A DNA stretch of 64,000 bases from Mactromeris polynyma. Lineage: Eukaryota; Mollusca; Bivalvia; Venerida; Mactridae. The stretch is taken from contig JASFXZ010000039.1 of assembly GCA_032209605.1 (NCBI GenBank), forward strand, positions 1,054,001 to 1,118,000. Direction: 5' to 3'. Below, in pieces: positions 49,480-62,100 of the stretch. Position numbers and translations under genes: made by a program. Each line of letters starts with the position of its first letter. The first letter of the stretch is position 1. The notes below the pieces were generated by a model, which was given only the letters and a program-made list of their open reading frames with translations, made no database searches and had not been told where the DNA came from.

Positions 49480-49970
49480 GTCCCACCATCACGACTTTGG
49501 GTGGCGAATGGGTACGAATGTAGAAATCGTGGACATTCCTCATAATTCTTACAGGGTTCGTGTTGGAGTCCTTGTAATTCGGGGCAGTTCTCCTCTATTC
49601 GCGGGAGGGCCACGACAGTTTTGAAATGTTCAAAACATTCGTGGTCAAGTCACGATTTAAATGTGTTCGTACTGCATTCTTACTGCGTTCGTACTGGTTC
49701 GTACTGGTGCGTACTCGCATTCTTCCCCTATTGTAGCTATTCCTGATGCAATCATTTTCTCATGCTCCAAGCAGAATGTAGTACGGTATACCACGAACCA
49801 CTACGCATCCAGTACGAACCTGTATTCGTATCACGTTCGTGTCGCAATCGTGACGCAATCGTGGTGGTTCGCAGTGATTCGTACTGATTCGTGGACATTC
49901 CTACGGCATTCTTACTGTGATCGTAGTGAGTTCGTATGGGTTCAAACTGGTTCTTCTTCATTCTTGTTTG
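49480..49970. repeat. Probable MITE rich in ttcgtactg words
   Basis: It starts near cttaagtcccaccatcacga, resembling the AAGCCCCAGTCACA termini of 14008 and 42076, and carries many degenerate ttcgtactg, gtggacattcct and attcttac words, like the interior of the 14008 element. The right terminus is not clear. Confidence 0.45.
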
Positions 49971-51319
49971 ACAATTGTCAAAGATGTCAAATTATGTCAA
50001 ATTCAGTGAAATTAAAATAATTCCGACGGCAAGTATGTCATCCTTACCAAATTATCGGCATAGAGAAAGGATTTTATTAATTACTAATTAATTTATTAAT
50101 TATTTTTGATTACCCAAACCTATTATGTCGCTTTAAGCATTATCTACAATCTTTTTCTCCATATAACACTCCTATTCAAGTATCCTTGTCTAATTACTGA
50201 CATCCTTCCGGAAGGATTAAATTTCAAGTTATTATCTTATTATCTTATCAACTTTATGGGAGTTTTAAGACGAGGAGACACCAATTATCAAATTAGAAAG
50301 TAGCTACTTATACTTCACACATTATTTTAGAAACTTATTTTAACAGAATGGGGTTAGCGATGTTGTAAAAATACTTGTTTGTGTCTTTTAATTAACAATA
50401 CTTTTAGCTTTGTCTTCAAATGTTGGAAAATTGAGGATTGGAATACAACGGTAAGTGTTGGTGCTCTTCAGTTAAAGTTTTTTTTATTAGTGATTTATAC
50501 ATGCATTATATCTTGAAAATCTAAAACATAGGATTCTGCCAATGTTTTATTTGTTCCTTTGTGCATCGTTGTTTTTAAATTGTCTATTTTTTGTTTAATC
50601 TGGTTGTAAAGTTCAGGCTTGCTGATTTAGTAACCAAACTTCCCAGTGAGGAAACAATACAAGCACATTGACTACCACTTCAGGAAGTGTTAATTTTGTC
50701 ATTTCCCATTTACTTAAAACCAAATTGAGAGAAACAGAAGTCAAGAAACAACTGCCATACATAAAACCGTACACACTATATAATGTATTTAAATGTTTAT
50801 TTTCAAACCATCTGGAAAATATAGGCGAGGTATGATAATTATGTTGTATTGTTGTAAAAACAATCTCCTGAGGAAGTTACGAAAATAATGGAACACCCCT
50901 GCCTTCTAAATTTGAAAGCCATCTCACTACTAAATTCATGATAATACATTCATAGGCCTATATATTACTAGCTATTAGGGATGTCAACGAATATTCTGAT
51001 TCGAATATTCGATTAAAATACATATTTTCAATATAAAAACTGTATGCAAGTGTATTAAATTTTTATTGATGGTCATTAGTATTTATTAATCGTTCATAAA
51101 TCTGATACTAGTTAATTTAAAATGGCATACACATATCTTATCAATTTTGTAATGCATGCATACAATATCTAACATTCAATCTAATCCATTTCTGGTAAGC
51201 AGAGCAAAATGAGGAAAAACCGGCCCTTATTCTACCCAAACTCGTTTCATATTGTGCGCAAAGTTTTGGTGCAAGTCAACGAAACTTCAAAATACGATGA
51301 TGATAAACGTGGATACTTT
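49971..51319. other. Geneless AT-rich stretch
   Basis: A short near-palindrome, gaatattctgattcgaatattc, lies at about 50991-51012 after attagggatgtcaac and may be a transposon end. No exon is visible. Confidence 0.3.
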
Positions 51320-51795
51320 AAGGATTTCCCTCAACTTTACCCCCATTACGCGGTTTTCCTCTGAAGGATTTCCCCTTACTTTCGCCCATTACGCTTGGAT
51401 TTCCCCTTACCTTCTCACTATTACGCCGTTTTTTACTCAAGGATTTCCCCTTACCTTCTCCCCATTACGCCGTTTTTTACTCAAGGATTTCCCCTTACTT
51501 TCTCCCCATTACGCCGTTTTTTACTCAAGGATTTCCCCTTACCTTCTCCCCATTACGCCGTTTTTTACTCAAGGATTTCCCCTTACTTTCTCCCCACTAC
51601 GCTGTTTTTCACTCAATGATTTCCCCTTACTTTCTCCCCATTACGCTGTTTTTCACTCAAGGATTTCCCCTTACTTTCACCCCACAACGCTGTTTTTCAC
51701 TCAATGATTTCCCCTTACTTTCCCCCCCATTACGCTGTTTTTCACTCAAGGATTTACCCTTACCTCCTTTCCCCCATTACGCTGTTTTTTGCATA
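51320..51795. repeat. 44-bp minisatellite, about 10 copies
   Basis: The unit is aaggatttccccttaccttc tccccattacgccgtttttt actc. The first and last units are more diverged. The 44-bp period shifts the reading frame each unit, so the 151-codon open frame across it changes register and is not a gene. It lies about 430 bp before the receptor start codon. Confidence 0.95.
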
Positions 51796-52222
51796 GTTTT
51801 AACAGGCCCGAGCTTTAACACCAGATTAAATAAAAACTAAATAAATATCGCAACTCAAAATCATTCTATCTGTTAAGGAAATTTTCCTCCAGGCATTTTT
51901 CTAAAACCAAAGAGTGACCTTTGCATTCTAACGGGAATTAAAAATCTAAATATAGTAACACGCTTCCTGGTTGGGAAGTTAGAAAGGGGAATCCCTTGAT
52001 TTCCCGTTCAGGAAGTTTCTCTCACTGTTTTTTATTCCAGACCTACACGATTATGGAACTGAATAAAACTTATTTTTATGCAAACACCACACCATACAAC
52101 GGATCATGTAGAAACATACATAAAGTGAGTTAGAAATGTTGAACACCACGTCAGGCTGCTGCATTGGTATGCCGCCAAAATATTGACACAATATTATTTT
52201 CTTCTCGTCCCAGAAGTAAGAA
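51796..52222 (+). other. Upstream region of the receptor gene
   Basis: No TATA box stands out. A pyrimidine tract and AG (ttctcgtcccag) end just 11 bases before the first ATG, so the coding exon may be preceded by an untranslated exon further upstream. Confidence 0.35.
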
Positions 52223-53191
52223 ATGTTCGGAACTATGACGGAAATGATTTATTTTAACAGACTGTGGTGTGTTTTGTTACTCTTGGCTACCTCAAAAACG
52301 TGTAGTGCAACCGATCATCGTCATACGCTATTTAACAGTGAAGATGACGAATTTCATTCAGTGTTGGTGACGCAATCTGATGACGTCATAGTGCATCTAC
52401 AAGAAACCCTTCTTCAGTACGGAAATATCACAGAAAGCGGAGTAATTCATCGAGTGAATATTACTAGAAACCATATGTGGGACCAGAGCATTCAAGCTTA
52501 CCACCACAAACCTACAATATTTCAGTCATTTGTTGACAGACAAACTGAATATTTGTTGATATGCCACTTTGCTGGATGCAGTGTCTACGACACAATGAAT
52601 ATAAGCACCAACCACACGGTTCGGCCTTATGCCAATATTTTCATAGATGCATTACTCAAAGAAACAACAGCTGCTCAACTCGTCACATACCCATCAAAAT
52701 TTAATGTTTTAATATTTTTCTCGGCTGTAACTGACTCTGCTGGGATAAGTACCATATCTTCAAGCTGGTTTGTATCAACCTCTTATTCCCTGGACTACAA
52801 TCATTCGTTCAAATCCAAAGAATACCAACATTTTGATTTTGTGTATTCATTTAGTGTAGGAAACTACATTTACTTCATACGAAATGTTAAAGACACAGGA
52901 GGTAATAAAGCTATGATAAGCCAGTTGTGTGCCGACGATCAACATTTTTGGTCTTATATCGAAAGTAATCTCAGTTGCAATACTTATTCTTGGGTTTTAT
53001 CAGCTACCATTATCAACAACACTTTTCTTGCTTTAGCGATGGGAAAAAATGATAAAACCGCTTTGTGTGTTTTTGATATTCAGCGTATAGAGGCTCATTT
53101 TGAACAGGCACTTACAAGTTGTTTTAAGGAAGCTAATGGTTCTTGGCCAGAGTGGATCAATGAAACTGGCGAGTCTTGTACGGCAATATTA
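52223..53191 (+). CDS. Receptor exon 1: signal peptide and most of Sema-like region
   Basis: A 323-codon exon ending at TTA|GTAAGT. The first ATG gives MFGTMTEM; an internal ATG gives MIYFNRLWCVLLLL, which would be a more compact signal peptide, so the start is uncertain. Cleavage is likely near CSA-TDH. SFSVGNYIYFIRN and the later VFDI segment resemble blade strands of Sema propellers. Confidence 0.8.
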
Positions 53192-56100
53192 GTAAGTCAA
53201 ATATGCTTCTGGTTCAATTGTTTTAATGTAAAACTTTGATAGCACTATGAAAAATTGGTATGCAATAGTGACCTTGTCACATGACTATTGTTACTGACTA
53301 CTGGTTGTCCGCATACGTTAGTGTACAGTCGATTCAAAATACATGTTTATATGAGAATACCGTTATTGTGTATCCCTTGTCTATTGGTAAATATTTTCTA
53401 AAACGTGTGTTCATTGGCTGACCTCCTCATTGGCTGACCTCCTCATTGGCTGACCACCTCATTGGCTGACCTCCTCATTGGCTGACCACCTCATTGGCTG
53501 ACCTCCTCATTGGCTGACCTCCTCATTGGCTGACCTCCTCATTGGCTGACCTCCTCATTGGCTGACCTCCTCATTGGCTGGCTTCCTTGATATTTGTTTA
53601 TCCTCAAGTAAATAACAATGTACTATACGAGTAGATGTGTTAATGTTTTAATTAACATACCAAATGCAACAAAAAACATTACAGTATCAATTATTTATAA
53701 AATGTGTTAAATATAAAATGATGTAACAGATCGCAGTGCTATGCTATTCGATAGGAAAAGTTTAGTATCTTATTCAATAATAATTTAGAACGAAGTCAGT
53801 TCGAAACATGTACACATAAGTTGACTGTATATGTTAACGGCTTGGTTGTCCAAATGAACACTCACGATTTGTTATCCTTTTTTTCAGCCAAACAAAATGT
53901 ACCGTTGTGGTTATACTCAACATAACACGAGAATCTTGTCCAGTCAATCATTAACCACAAGCAATATCACCGAACTTAATGGAGACGGGCAAGTTGCCAA
54001 TCAGTCCATGGTTTTTAAGGACTATAATGGTACAGTGTACGGATATATCGGTTTTCGGTCTGGATATATTTGGAAGGTAATGTTCACATGTATCACATTC
54101 GGAACTACTCCGCCTTTTCGGGAGCTCTTTTCTTCGGGAAACACTGAGACTTTCCGATGTGTACTATATTCAGTAACGTCAGCACACTTAAATAACAGTA
54201 ACACCTTCTTTACAAACATCGTCATTTTTTATCATGTTTCTTAACAGTGTGGTACACGCACATAAATCATTTTAGACTGTCGGCTGCTCGGCTAATCGGT
54301 CACCATCGCTATTATTTTCCGAACTGCAATTTGATTTATTTATCTACGCAATACTTAAGACGAAATTAAGTGTATATATGTTTAAAATGACAAATGCAAT
54401 AATAATCATCTTGTAAATCTATGTGCTGGCAAGAAAAGAGAGGGAGAGGCACATGGAGATTATTTTCTGGAGACACTCCTAATACATTAAAGGTGCTGAA
54501 CTCCAGATTGACGAGCGAGCAAAAAAAAGAAAATTGTCAAATATTTACAAAATCTTGATATTGTTGCACGTAAAGCTCTAAAACATTATTACTTTCATTC
54601 ATCATTACTTGCGAAACATTGTCATAGCGAAGTTTTTCGTATTTTTCCATCTAAAATTTTACTAGGGTTAGTCTACCCTGTAAATCTAAAAATAGAACCG
54701 TAAACATTGAGCTCATGCACATTCGGAACGTCTCTGTCGTTCAAACAATTCATCAGCGCAAAGAAAAGAATAAATGCAGTAAACAAGGTAGCTATAAGTC
54801 ACTTACTATTTATTTGCACGCAACGAAAATAAATAATCACTGAACAATTATCTCCTCGATGTCAGTAGTGGATCACGCCATTGTGTATGTTTATTTTGTA
54901 AATTGATCATGTGACTCGTGAGGTGCATGCTGGATGGGAACTCCGAGGTATTGTTAAACTGGAAAACTCCGATTGCTCGATATTACGACGGCGATTTAAT
55001 TAGCCTAATTGCTTTAAATTATTCAAATATTCACCATCTACAGCTTTTATTTACGTGTATGATGATACAACTACACATATTTTGCGGAATTGCAAAAACG
55101 ACGATTTGTTTTCAATCTGGAGTTCAGCACCTTTAAATTATACGGTAGCTTATGAGTACATATGACGTTTAGAGATAGCCACATGAAATTATAACAATAA
55201 ATCTCTGATACATAAGGTATTGAGAATATATATGTAGCCTGTGAATAACAACAGTAAATTATAACAAAAACTAGTTGAGCCACCCATTCAGAGTTGATCA
55301 AGCCGACAGTCTTTCAACGCTTTCAGCGCTTTGATTATCTATCGTGAGCAAAACCGGATTATTTTCAGGTCATTTTCGATGAACCGTCTCGTGTGATAGA
55401 GCGGTTATCACGTGTGATCGTATCTAACACATCAATCAGACAGCTGGTGTTTAACAACGACGGATCAAGCCTACTTTACATATCAGCTAAGACGGTGAGT
55501 ACTCTCTGATTTTATTTTTCCTCTCGGCTTTCGTTCTTCATTTCACCTGTAATTTGTCGGTATGATTTGGAAATTACGACTGTTTTCTGTAAGTTGCAGA
55601 GTTGTGTCTGTAGGTAGCGTTTTTTATATTGTAATTTACTACATACGTTTTTATAAGGACAGAAATCACTACGTGTGACTTAAGAATGTTGGGTATCACC
55701 TCTATGGACTGCGAAAGATCGTTGATGTATTCATATTGCGTCAAACACTTCTATTTCCTGTTTAGCAATTTCACACATCACAATTTCACACATCACAATT
55801 TCACACATCACAATTTCACACATCACAATTTCACACTTCACTATTTCACACATCACAATTTCACACTTCACAATTTCACACATTACAATTTCACACTTCA
55901 CAATTTCACACATCACAATTTCTAGCATCACAATTTCACACATCACAATTTCAAACATCACAATTTCACACATCACAATTTCACACATCACAATTTCACA
56001 CTTCACAATTTCACACATCACAATTTCACACTTCACAATTTCACACATCACAATTTCACACTTCACAATTTCACACATTACAATTTCACACTTCACAATT

Positions 56101-59100
56101 TCACACATCACAATTTCTAGCATCACAATTTCACACATCACAATTTCAAACATCACAATTTCACACATCACAATTTCACACATTACAATTTCACACATCA
56201 CAATTTCAAACATCACAATTTCACACATCACAATTTCACACATCACAATTTCACACTTCACAATTTCACACATTACAATTTCACACTTCACAATTTCACA
56301 CATCACAATTTCTAGCATCACAATTTCACACATCACAATTTCAAACATCACAATTTCACACATCACAATTTCACACATTACAATTTCACACATCACAATT
56401 TCAAACATCACAATTTCACACATCACAATTTCACACATCACAATTTCACACATCACAATTTTAAACATCACAATTTCACACATCACAATTTCACTCATAT
56501 TTCCATGTCTCATTCTGTCTTTGTGGTAGTTGTTTAATGTTTGTATGTGACATTTCGTATCTGGATTTCTTTTGTTAGCCAGTTTTAGTAATATCGTTGA
56601 ATGAATGTCTCTACTTCAGCTGGGGAGGATTGAAGTGGATCCCACGTGTCCACCTACTGTAAGTGGATTTACACACTTCTTATCAAACATATTTCTTTAT
56701 CGATTATTTTAATATAACAATATCTTACAGCATATATAAATGACTGTCGATGGCACGAGCTTTTTTGATCTAATATTTGCACTACTAGCGACTAATATAA
56801 GTAGCAGAATTCTTAAAATGAGCGACGCTGTATGATTTCCCACCTCTTCGTTAAGTGACGTCATGTCCAGAAAACGTCACATGTGACGACATAATGTACT
56901 GACAGTAAGCAATGTTTGCCCCATATGGCAATATGAAAACAAAGTGATCATATGGAGTCAAGATGTATATTGTTTCCTGCTTGCTAATAGGGACATCGCA
57001 TGTGACGTTTTCTTGAAATGACGTCACTTAAAGAAGAGGTTGGAAATCCACAGCAACGCTCAAATGTAAAATGTGAAGAACGAACCTTTTTGTTTACTCA
57101 ACAGATTGGCAAGGTAGGACCGATGAATGGAACGTTAGATGGTGGAACAACACTGACTCTCACAGGAAATTTCAGTATTTCCGATTTCTACGATGCGTTC
57201 AGTTCAGCCCATCGACCATCAGTGAGTATTGCCATTGGTTACACTCCCTGTCGGAACATCAATTTCGAATCACCCTACAGGTAAGCTGTCATTGAAAAGT
57301 TTCACATTTGATTTATTGTTTCACAGGAAAATTCAGCATTTCCGTTCAGCCATTCGACCATCAGTGAGTATTGCCATTGGAGACACTTGGAACATCAATG
57401 TCATTGAATAGTTTCACATTGGATTTATTGTTTTGGTTATGTTGTCTTTCTGCAAGCCGCTGACACCTGACCCACATGAATCAGAGATGGAGGAAAAGAA
57501 AGACCATGGACCATAGAGTCTGTGCGTTAGGCTGGTCTCCATCTTATAGATGCATGTATGTTCACACAAACCACTCTAGAACGGCCCTCTCTTAAACAAC
57601 AACCCATCAGCTTAATCGGCATTATCAATTTTCCCGCGGAAATAGTTTACTACTTACTTAACCTCTTGAGTGCAACAACCTTTAAACAACAGACGAAACT
57701 TGCATCTCCCCCAGAGTGTTCCTTTGAATATGTGATGTACATGTATATGAATATATAGTAAAACCTCGAGAATAAGACCACCATTAGGACTCTTGAAAAC
57801 TGGTCTTAATATTCAGGTTTATATTCAAGTAGTCTATCAAATACACCCATTGACTGTCTACTGTAATTCAAGCAATATATATATAAATATATACATACAG
57901 TAAAACCTCAATAAGACGCCCACAATTGGGACTCATGAACTCTGGTCTTAATATTGAGGTTGAATAAAGAACAAAATGGTGAAAATGGACTTGGAAATTG
58001 TGTTCTTAATTTTGAGATGGTCTTATTATTGAGGTTGTCTTTAAGTGAGGTTTAACTGTATATTTATATATTTTGTTCGTCCTTGGCTTACTGGACAGAA
58101 AATGAAATATAATGAGCAAAAACGTTCACTGTACATGTATTTATATAGTTACATACTTACTTTGTAGGATTACGTGCGTCACACCAGAACAACATTCGGC
58201 GGGGAATATGACAATTAAGGTAGAAATCCGAATCTCATCATCAATCAGATGCAGTGGGTCAACCGAACATGATTATATGTTTGCATACATGGTAAATAGT
58301 ACACATTATTATTTCTCACGTGATGTCACAAATAATGTTGTATTTCATGAGCTGAGTTATTACGTTGGATCACATGGTAATTTCACCAGTTATTTTGCAT
58401 TTTATAAAATGATACTAGGCCTCAGTGCATCACGTACTATATATTATATCGAATATAAAGGCTTGGGAGCGCCAAATTTAGCGACTTTATTTTTAAACAA
58501 GCCATGCAACATTTCACAATGAAGAGAAACGAATTCTTTACGATTTGCGACCGTCCAGAACGACAGTTTAGACCATTTAAATAACATGTAGGAAATTGTT
58601 CCGGCTGGTGCATCACCTGATAGAATTTACCTTATGGTCATAATTCACAATGTCATACTCGCTACCATGTTAAGCAAATAGGGAATTGTTACTTCTATAT
58701 CCCTGCTGGAGTATATTCATGTATGTATGTATTTAATACGTTTTATACTGTAGACGGGATGCTGAAAGCATTACTTTGACTTTTATTATTCTATTTACAA
58801 TGTATATGGTTTAGGAAAGTCGACAAATACACATGTACTTAAGTATAATACACACTTAAGTTTTGGTATAGCATATTATTGTATACATACCTATTTAACA
58901 TACAGGAACCTTTATTGGACAATTCTTCTACCATCGAAACTCAAAGAATCAAACTGTCTGGTTGTGTTCCCATCTCTGTACACGGAAACAACCTTGATAT
59001 AGGCACCACTAGACAGATGCTGGTCGGTGATAGTACTTGTAACATCATCAGCTTTAACAGGTTATCTCTATAATAATGCATGTCTCCGCTTTAAAGTAAC

Positions 59101-62100
59101 TGAACTGATTTCATAAACTACATCCTGAACAGCGCTTGCTCATGTTTAAGATCTGGTATTTCATCTTCTCAATTCTATTATCAATGATCATATATATTTT
59201 TATCGGAAATGAAGCTTGCTTTTCATCTGCCTTTAAAGAATAAAATTACCTTTACCACAAACATATTGAAAGTTTCTTGCACAAGTCAGTGGTGTCCTGG
59301 GGCATCTTTGGGTAAACAGTTTGGCCCTATGTTGGTTTATACCTAAAAGTAGCTTTCTCGCGCATGATTTGTATTCCGGAATTTCTTGAGCAATATTCAG
59401 ATAGTGGAAAGATAGTGACATAATACCGCGACGTAGGGAGACTCGAAATTTCAAAATAGATTCAGACCAAGGGAGGAAGAGTATCACATGAAAATACACA
59501 AAAACAGGGTCGTCCCACACCTTACCAAAGTTAAATAAAACTGAAAAAAAAACACACCGGGATGAACAAATACAGTTAAAAGAGAGGGAAGGTGAGACAA
59601 CTGAGGGCTGCAGAGAAGGATGGAGAGTCATAGACAACACAAAGGATTCTCAGCCCTGGACTTATCAGAACTGTCGGTCAGAGATGATTCGACACTTAAA
59701 CACAATACTCGTACATAATGCCACGATTCATTACCACCAGCTTTGTTCTATAATACACGTGTTTCGCTGAATTCATACATATTGTTGATCTGTTTTGTTG
59801 TTGTTTCTGTTTGGCTTTTCTCAACATCTTACTACATTGTAGTGTATGTACGTATTGAAGGAACGCTGATTGAACATACACCTCTATTGTTAATCCAACT
59901 GAAGGATGAATTTACTTTCCTTTCTTAAACACATCTAGTTATATCCTATTTTATTTTGCTAACTCTAAACATTTGTTTACATGTTGTCATTGGTCAATGT
60001 ATAATATTTCATTATTTTTGTATATATATTTGATTTGTTTGTTTGTGTGAAATTATGGGCAGTTTGCCGAATATTTCGGAATAAACTATTCAACTATTGT
60101 AATCGAATACTACATGTAGTATTAAGCGCATATAAGAAAAATATAATTACATGTATAATGTTGGTCGTTACATAGCATATATTCCGGTTTTGTATTTTCT
60201 GTCATATTTTCTACAATGTATTAATATCGAAACAATATGTCGTCGCATTATTTCCACAACTCCATAACTAGTTTTTCGTATTTTTAAGAAAAACAACTTT
60301 AATGTTTTACCCTCTTGAGATAATTGTTACATGCGGGGTTATGGAATTGCATTTATTTAAGATATGTGCATTACAGAACAATATAGGTAGTACAGATAGA
60401 AAGAGCTTGGACAGACGGTTTCAATGATTCCAAACACTCAAAACCACCGTAAATTGAGTTACGGGGTTCTGGAGATAAGGCGACGATGTGTTGGGGTTCT
60501 GGAGATAAGGCGACGATGTGTTGGGGTTCTGGAGATAAGGCGACGATGTGTTGGGGTTCTGGAGATAAGGCGACGATGTGTTGGGGTTCTGGAGATAAGG
60601 CGACGATGTAACGATTGCTAAACATGAATAGCAAACATAATATTTTTACAGTTCATTTACGTTGCTGGATGATTTGGCATTATATTATTTGTGTAGGGTG
60701 TAGCTTGTTTGAAGCTATTCGTATTCTTATTTACTTAATGTTTGAATATCTTTGCCAGATTTTGTTATTCAATGTATACTCAGTACATTTAAAAACGCAA
60801 TTGTTTTTATCAACCATACTTTTTAAATTTCATTTTATTACTTTTGAAACTCAATTTTTATGAAATTACTTGTCGATTGTCATAGAAATTTAGCAAACAG
60901 GTTGCGTACACATGCAGTCATGAATATCGTGTTCTTTTCTTGTATACTAAAAGTCAGTCAGTGAAAATTTAAAAGTCCCAATTGTGCGTTATTAAATGTA
61001 CATTGTATACATTGTGAAGTTTATTTCGCTACAGTTTAGTCACATTTTTTATGCTCCCACTCTGAAAGGGGGGGGGGGGGGTATATAATTGCCCTTGTCC
61101 GTCTGTCTGTCTGTCTGTCCGTCCTTCCGCCCGTCACAAAATATTGTGTCACTCATATCTCTAAAACAATATGAGCCGGAATAACTAAACTTTACAGGAA
61201 TGTTCACCAGAATGTGAAGGTATGCACCTGGGGTTTCATGTTTGGCTGTGCCCAGTAATTGCAAACTAATGGCCATCGACTTAGTTAAAATATAGCCTAC
61301 AGAGTATGCACTCTTGTGTCACTCATATCTCCAAAAGTATATGAGCCAGAGTCATTTGCAGGAATGTTCACCAGCATTTGTAGTTGTGTACCTGGGGTTT
61401 CATGGTTGACTGTGCCCAGTAAGTGCAAAGTTATGGCCATATACTTAGATAAACTATAGCCTACAGAGTATGCAAAAGTATATGAGCCAGAGTTATAAGA
61501 CTTTACAGAAATGTTCACATGCATATGTTATATTGCAACTGGGGATTCATAATTGGGTGAGCCCAGTAAGTGCAAAGTTATGGCTGTATGCTTATCGAAA
61601 ATATAGCATACAGAGCGTGCAATTTTGTGTCGCTCACATCTCCAACAGTATATCAGCTACACTCACCAAACTGTACAGGAATGTTCACCAACCTGTATAG
61701 TTGTGCACCTGGGGTTTCGTGTTTGCCTGTGTCCAGTAAGTACAAAGTTATGGCCCTTGACATCACTTGGTAATTTTGATATCCATTCACAAACTATGAG
61801 CAGAATAATAGCATTTGCTTTTGTGACAAAGGCTGCAAGTGGGGCCATCTGTGTCCTATGGACGCATTCTAAATATTTTTCTGTTGCTACGAAACAAATT
61901 TGTTGCTGCAAAGTGCAGGTAGTTCCTTAAACACTGCTGAATACATTCTCTGTTGCTTTTGATTGCATTGAGCTAAAACGATTTATGATTTAGTTCAATT
62001 GCCATTTCAAAATACAAAATGGAACATAAGGTCAGCTCTTTTGACCAGTATATACATGCTAAATGTATACCTGGATGTTTATTTTTGTCAGGACCATGGT

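Larger units (their letters stand above)
59061..62091 (+). other. Receptor intron 7
   Basis: Three kb, with repeats listed separately. A 135-codon minus-strand frame (59640-59233) is open but has no features. I found no additional exon here; exons 7 and 8 join in phase. Confidence 0.45.

Noticed and set aside
51252..51840. Overlapping plus-strand frames of FPLTFSPLR-type repeats
   Set aside because: The 44-bp unit shifts register every copy, so the frames swap with each other; composition is that of the minisatellite.
55731..56513. 260-codon minus-strand frame of CEIVM pentapeptides
   Set aside because: A 15-bp satellite stays open on both strands automatically; it lies inside a receptor intron.
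59233..59640. 135-codon minus-strand frame in receptor intron 7
   Set aside because: No domain, signal or splice context, and no protein-like motif that I recognise.
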